A DNA stretch of 64,000 bases, taken from positions 19,530,001 through 19,594,000 of the forward strand of contig NC_062971.1 in assembly GCF_023078275.1 (NCBI RefSeq), given 5' to 3'. Both the position numbers and the translations under genes were made by a program. The DNA comes from Leguminivora glycinivorella. Lineage: Eukaryota > Arthropoda > Insecta > Lepidoptera > Tortricidae. Under the pieces are notes generated by a model. That model searched no databases, had not been told where the DNA came from, and saw only the letters and a program-made list of their open reading frames with translations. Every line of letters starts with the position of its first letter. The first letter of the stretch is position 1. Below are positions 57,561-64,000 of the stretch, one piece after another.

Positions 57561-60500
57561 ATGTGTACAAAATGCGACAATTGGAATTAATCTAGGTAAT
57601 TGACAAGCAAACAAGATAAATTATTAGTTACATAGTTCCGAATATTGCAAAACCAGCTATAACATGTAGTGAGACAGAACTATTGTAAGTGCCTCGTTTA
57701 GAATTCTAGTTAGAGTAACCTGTTTCGGAGTCTAGTATGGGGGTAGTATCTATATATATAAATTTTCACTTTATTATCCAGCTCTCAATAATAAACTTTC
57801 GACCCGTATGTGGGACGAAAGTGCTTAACAAACAGAGCAAGCAGTAACCCTAGTTTTGCCCAAACCTTACATGTCAGCCGTCAGGTGCCCGTGCAAACGT
57901 CACGGCGGAGTCTGGACTCGATTGCTGCTACTGCAGCAACTTGCTACACTGGGTTTGCTGCCATTTTATTATACCTACAGAGCAGTGAGGTTGATTTTTT
58001 ATACGTGTCGCTAAATGAATGACGATTGATCAAATGTAATGATGATTAATGATAAGTTGATAACTGAATCGACGACGTAGTATGATGTTGTGACAGATTT
58101 TTGGTAGCCAAATGAATTCGGAATGCTTTGGAACTGAAATAATTAACTATGGCGTGGAATGTGCTTGTACCAATAGACAGTTATTAGTAAATTTCGTAAC
58201 GTTTTTATTAGCTAGATTGAAGTCGATCAGAGAAATAAAGTACCTGCTTTTATTTTAAAGTTTGCCATTAAAACATAAAACTAGTAGGTACAGTAAGCTA
58301 AGAGGAAGTGCAGTGTACCAACCAACGTGTGCCACCCAAACTCACTCTAGAGCCTCTAGCAAACATTCATCGTTTTGAAGCCCATGGCGAACGATATATA
58401 ACGGGTCTGTGCGCCAACACGAAACAGCTATATTAGAGTCAACATTTGCACTCTTGGCTAGAGAGCCAGATGCCTAGCTGCAACACATACTTTGCGGCTT
58501 TCTCAGCCGCGGAATTTACAATTTCGTGTGCAAAATTCTTGACATTACATAAATTACAAAAATACCTAGTGAAGCTTATCACGGCCTTTATAGTACGAAA
58601 CTTTTGGTGAAGCTTATAGATGTGTGCCAGTGTTCTTAAAATGTCATATTCCTGCCTAACTGATGCAGTCGAAAGAAGATACGAGTACATCGACGTGTTT
58701 GGATATGACCGTCAGTGTCAAAACTTTGTTTGAAGAAACGTTAATTTGGCTAATCAACAGTCATCGTAACTTTTCCAGCAATTTCAGCGAGAAAGGTGGA
58801 AATAAAGGAATGCATGTTTTTTTCTAGGTAGATGATCAATTTATTAAGGCTCGTTTTACTGTTATTAAACCTAATTAACTATTCCAGCTAGCTTCGGACA
58901 TATATTATATTTCTTTAACGCGACAATGCTGCACAAAAATTGCTGGAAGAGTTACGATGTCTGCTAATCAATATCGTATTTAGTACGTTAATAATGAACG
59001 TCTGTACTGTATTTAAGTCGATATTATAATCTCAACACATATGTAACCTGTTGACCCAAATCCAAACATATCCGAAATTCATTAAGCATTTGTAGGTAAA
59101 CACATAGCTACTAATGTGTCAGGTCGTGGTCAGCACACTACTGCACGACCGCATGACTAACAAGTAGCATATTACTACAGAAACGGGCCATTAGGTACCT
59201 GTAAAGTGCACAAATACAGCAAGGAGCGATTTTAGCAATAACTGAATAACATATTAGTAACTTGTAGGTAATATTTAAATGAAGACATAACATACAAAAG
59301 TAAAAATGCACTCAGGTCTAAAAAATATAAGATTTGTTATGGTTGGTTAGAGGGGATTAAAACTTATATTGAACTCATTCCTGACTTCTAACTCAGCTTA
59401 GCTTTGCAATGTTGCCCCTATATCAGATAATATAAATGCAATATGATAATGACATGAAGTTGATCTGATAATGGAGATCTGGGATCGAACGGGATCTTTA
59501 ACTAACAAAAAAAAAGACAATGACCAAAATAAAGTTCGTCGGAAAAGAAAATTATATTTTGCGCAGGTACCTACGCCAACATTGCGTTTGCGAGTGACTC
59601 ATGAAGCCAGATACGAAAATGCCGACGTAAACAGTTTACATGCGAATAGATAAAGGGTTAATAAAGAAACAAAAACCTTATATCCGTGACTATAAGTCGG
59701 TGTTGCAAAGTTTGCATTGAGTATAAGATACGAGATTGTAAAAGTACGCGGTTAGCGATAGTGCACAAACAAGCCCAAGGCCTGTTGACAATATGACAAT
59801 GACCATTGTGGTTCCAGCGATTCACTCGAAGCTATTGCTTTTCATACAATTCCTTAGACGTGTCATGAGTACGAAATACTTAAGTATGATTGATGGCCTG
59901 TCGTTTTGTCCATGAACACTGAAGAAATTTTCATTTCAGTTTGTATTAGAGTAAGTATTAGTAATAGTTTGGGTCGTTTGGTATGCTATAAAGCTGTAGA
60001 GTACATTTTCATTTAATTCCCTTTAAATATACTAAGTACCTAAAACTAAGCCTGAGCAAAGGTGACTAGTCTTATAATTCAACGGATTATTAACGACGAT
60101 TTTTCATTATTTGGCTCCATAAAGTCTTATCTCGAATTTTATTTAAGTATGCAAACAAAATACGTAAGTATTGCAAACAAATGTAATGTACTCATAATTA
60201 ATCATATTTCCATACAAATATGACGATCCTTAATTTGAGTCATACCTTTAGGCTATGTTTTCATTCAGGACATAAAATACATGTAATGACAGATTATATT
60301 CCCAAAGTTACGTTAATATTTAAATCTCAGAGCAACTATTCCGTGTATATAAAAAAAAATATATTGACAAACGGGTGGACTTCAAGCCGCTTACTTACTA
60401 TGTAGTTATACAGCCAAGTTCCATTAATCCAATAACTTTGTATATGTCTGCAACTAATTCGTATTAGCCAATATGGGAAAGTGCATCCTCATGTTCCAAT

Positions 60501-61721
60501 CAACGTATGTGAGGTGACTAGTGTTCATAGGCTGTGACAGACATTGGCCTGTATCGGTTTCTGCTTGGCTTAATTGTGGTACCAATGTATACAACTATTA
60601 ATTAGAAAACACCACAGATAAAGGAAGGAAGGAGATCGGACATGCCGGGCGATTTGTATTGAACGCCTGTAGCATGTCCTTGAACCCATACAGTTGTAGA
60701 TGGACGCTCTATAGTACAATAAGTCAATAATGCATTACTTCCATTACTGTGCACATGCGAAAGACCTGCGAGTCGTGTTAACACGCACGCGAACAACGAC
60801 AACTATATGCTCAATGAGCTAACAACTGTCCACTCTCTATTATTATATGCTCTGAGGAAAACACAAAGTAACATCAACCAGAAACCAGAAAACGCAAAGT
60901 AACATCAAAGTTAAAACGGGGGTTATAAAGTGCATTGAGGGAGGGAGAGGATTATAGGGGTTATTCCGATAGAATAAAGTCAAGGCGACTAATATTGCCA
61001 CAAATATGATCTAATCTAGGAGATTAGAGACAAGAAATTAAAGAATCACCTCGATAACAAATCATCTTTTAAATTACTCGATATTTAACTACTTAAGGAT
61101 AATATTTTATTTACACATAATAATCGTATAATACCTACTTAGGTTGGCGAAATATGTCTTCCCGTGCTCTGTGTAGGTAACTATGCAACTATGGCATTTA
61201 AATGTTGTGAAACTATTTACGGTAGCTGTCATACAAGCCACAACTGAAAATGTGGTCATGTCAAACAGGCCTGTGCACTTAATGAAAATTGAATCTGCAG
61301 CCATTGGCTTTAGGCACCAGTAATGTTACCCTCGACGATGTAATGTTACCGCTGCCGGTAATGGCGCACACGAACCGATAATTTCAGTTTTGCAGGTACT
61401 AGTAATTCTACCTTCGCTTACGGGTGTACGAATTTGATACCGCCTAATTCTAACTGTGGATGCGGAGGAGGTTGCTTAGGCTGCTTGTTGTCAATTAATC
61501 CTTTTACTTGACAAATCAAACTATTTATCCATTTATTGAGAGATAGAATAAGACGTTTCAAATGGATATTTATTGCAATTCTTGGAAATGTTCACATTAT
61601 TTATAATATGAAAATAAGAATAATTGTAACATTACGTTAATGAAGTTTTTCGTAAATCCGTTATTCTATGTAAACTTGTAAACAACCTACCTACCTACAT
61701 TTATATAATTATTTATTCCAA

Positions 61722-61855
61722 GCCTATGTCACTCTCCATCCCTTCAACTATCTCTATTTAAAAAATCACGACAATTCGTCGCTCAGTTTTGCCGTGAAAG
61801 GCGAACAAATAAACAGACACACACACTTTCCCATTTATAATATTAGTATGGATTG
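61722..61855 (-). repeat. Dispersed repeat R2, copy 6, inverted and truncated
   Basis: CTATGTCACTCTCCATCCCT to CATTTATAATATTAGTATGG is the reverse complement of R2. The GCGGGCAAAAGCTAGT end is missing. Confidence 0.85.
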
Positions 61856-63131
61856 ATTGGCATGACCATTTGTGAACATAATCAGGTGACACAGACCTAC
61901 TCGACTTCATCGGCTGTTTGTATAATCAATTAATCACTAAATCATCACTCATCGCCCAAAGTGAATCGTGAAAATAACGCATCTGAATGCCCCTCACTGC
62001 TGTAGCGTAAAACGTAAAACTTCATGAATGACCGGCAACTGAATGTTTTTTTGTAGCTTGCCAACTTTTTTCACTCAACGTAGGTGTAGGTAACTAATTT
62101 GGTCGTTTGCGGATGCGCGGGGTCGGTGTGGATGCTTGCTAATTGAGCCAATTTAGCTAAGTGTCGGATGCAAAATAGGTTTACCGAGTGCCGCTCCTAT
62201 CCTAAATTGCTGAGCTTATTGAGATGTTGGGTCTCATACATCATTCAGCGGCTTAAGTCAAATTAGGTATATCTGAGAGAGTTACCCATATGCCTTTAAT
62301 TGGATTAAACTACTAAAAAAAACTTATTTTTATAAGTACCTTAGTAATGCTTCAAACTGGACAGATAAGAGCATGCTAAAAAGACAATGATAGGTATTAT
62401 TTAAACAAATCGAAAGCTTCCACACGCGTGGCCGCGCCGCCGCTGCGCCGTGGTCGCCGGTCGCGACGCGCGCGCAAGGAATTTTAAACAAACGGTAAGG
62501 ATCAATAACCCGGCGATAGGCATCCGTGTCGAGTGCTGACACATACCTTCGAGTGGCGACAGTAAGTGTACTAGGCCGTTATTCATAAGCAGTTGCAGTT
62601 AACAATTTGGCGCAAGGGTTATATATGTACAATACTTTTTTACGACGAAGATAAGTTCAAAATATTTCTTTATTTTACAGCAAAATAATTATTACATCAC
62701 TATATTCTTAGTCTTAGTGGTAAAAAATTACCATAGAACGGCAGCATAATTATATAATTAAAAATTGTAGCTGCGGTTTGTAAGACAGCAATAAAAACTT
62801 ACGTGGATAGGTATTTAAAAGTGTATGGAAAAAGAAACTCAAAGTCACTATTTACGTAAAGTGTAACTAAACAAGGAAACAATCCCATATTTGCAGTTAA
62901 AGTAAATCAACGTGAATAAAATCGTTTAAAAAGTAAAATGTCGAGTGGTGGAAAATCGCTAGCGCCGCGGAATTCCGCGCGGGCTTGCATTTTACTAAAC
63001 AAACTGAACTGACGACCTGTCTGGATTCGCAATGGAGCAATGAAATGCTTTCCGAAACAATGTAAAAATATAATTAGTTTCGTTTCAACTATCAAATTAT
63101 AATTATATTCATACGTACATTACTTTAATTT

Positions 63132-63350
63132 TCCCCTCACTAGCTCGGAAACACGTGTTTTGTCCTTTAATACCAGCGGGTAAAAACGCATTTTATCCAC
63201 TAGTGGGTAAAGTGATTTGACCTTGAATAAAGTCAAATTAATTGCTTTAAATTTGATAAAAGTAGGTGAATTTCCACCTGTGGAACTAAAAACACATTTT
63301 TTGTTATAGTTTCCTCGCTAAGTGATTTTGTGTTACACTCGCTGTGTTAA
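63132..63350 (+). repeat. Repeat family R1, left-half copy
   Basis: CCCCTCACTAGCTCGGAAAC through CCACTAGTGGGTAAAGTGAT to TGTGTTACACTCG follows 49900-50150 with a few small deletions. Confidence 0.85.
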
Positions 63351-64000
63351 AAATAATTTAACTATTAATAATTGAAATGGTAATAAACTTTTAATTTCAA
63401 AGTAAATATTAGACGTAATATTTTGTAATATTATGACTACATTTAAAAGATATAGAAGATATATTTTTGAACTGTCAGTAATCATGTAATCAACCCAAAA
63501 ACTTGTGGGGTGCATTGAGGTAATTTCGAAACTCGTCTAATTTCGAAAGTCACCTAAAAATCACCATTATTTCCATCATATCAAGATTCCCCTTTCGTAA
63601 TTACTCGATCATTTCTGTGATTCGAAATTATCCCAATGCACCTTGCATTATTTGTAAGTATTCAATATTAAAGACAATATAATATATTTTGTGTCCACCA
63701 GTCTCGGTTAAAACAAGCGTGAATTTTGCTTCATTGTATTATAAATGTAAATTTAAAATTAGGTTACCTATTACGAATTCAGAAACGGATTGAAATTTCA
63801 CGAGGTACCGCATTACTAGCTCAAACTCAATCGTCTAGACGAAATGGCTTAGCAGTAGATAGTCCAAATTAACTGTATAACTACCCTAATTTCAGTCAAA
63901 TAGCATTCAAATTTAATTCATTTACAAAGTTTACGTTATTCGAATTGTAACGGCAACTATATATCTATGTAGATGTATCCTGATAGGTATATAAATACGT

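Larger units (their letters stand above)
36563..64000 (-). other. 27 kb without a recognisable exon; probably Bruno upstream intron
   Basis: I looked on the minus strand for the RRM1 exons (expected MFVGQ-like and GMHHP-like codons) and did not find them, nor any other coherent gene on either strand. Content is AT-rich spacer plus the repeats listed individually. Stretches with nothing I can name include 36.6-38.6, 40.3-42.4, 47.9-49.9, 50.4-52.6, 55.8-61.7 and 61.9-63.1 kb. A GC-rich patch at 62420-62475 is noted as a finding. Confidence 0.4.

Noticed and set aside
60602..60802. Minus-strand 66 aa frame as a small secreted protein
   Set aside because: The start is hydrophobic but there is no clear signal-cleavage context, no homology I recognise, and frames of this length are expected by chance.
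62330..62586. Bruno N-terminal exon in the GC-rich patch
   Set aside because: None of the minus-strand translations resemble Bruno N-terminal or RRM1 sequence, and no convincing in-frame donor follows.

Overview
This is eukaryotic, AT-rich, intron-containing DNA, most probably from a moth or butterfly (Lepidoptera). The three host genes resemble insect genes most closely. The repeats are of kinds I associate with lepidopteran genomes: several related copies of a ~180 bp dispersed element, a tRNA-derived SINE, a LINE with a short tetranucleotide tail, and many foldback or MITE-like elements. There is no sign of bacterial organisation. Everything was read by eye; no search was run.

Layout. (1) 1-4827: no coding sequence seen; fragments of one dispersed repeat and a 42-bp-armed foldback MITE. 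(2) 4828-6271, minus strand: a complete four-exon cornichon gene (144 aa), the ER cargo receptor family. (3) 7.0-11.0 kb: a LINE with a 966-codon open endonuclease/reverse transcriptase frame on the plus strand, then a decayed, 5'-truncated LINE 3' end on the minus strand. (4) 11.4-14.3 kb: a ~100 bp tandem array, then a 1.78 kb foldback transposon with ~740 bp inverted arms and a perfect 10 bp target duplication. (5) 14775-21064, plus strand: a complete seven-exon gene for the ER lectin ERLEC1 (XTP3-B; 498 aa, two MRH domains). Its exon 6 is followed by two decayed tandem copies. (6) 26013-36562, minus strand: the last five coding exons of a Bruno/arrest (CELF family) RNA-binding protein, covering RRM2, linker and RRM3. 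RRM1 and the N terminus are not visible. (7) 36.6-64 kb: no exon found. It is probably upstream intron of the Bruno gene, filled with nested repeats: a SINE split by a Tc1-type foldback that is itself split by a hAT-like element, a second foldback at 45.4 kb, and a nearly identical 1.44 kb direct duplication at 52.6-55.8 kb.

The genes do not form a functional cluster. Cornichon and ERLEC1 both act at the ER (cargo export and glycoprotein quality control), but they are divergently placed with transposons between them, so I read this as coincidence. ERLEC1 and Bruno are convergent.

The most unusual content is structural. It includes the FoldBack-like element with internally repetitive arms, the three-layer nested insertion, the two cases of host exon sequence duplicated into the adjacent intron (ERLEC1 exon 6 and the Bruno RRM2 exon), and the ERLEC1 stop codon abutting an AATAAA signal.
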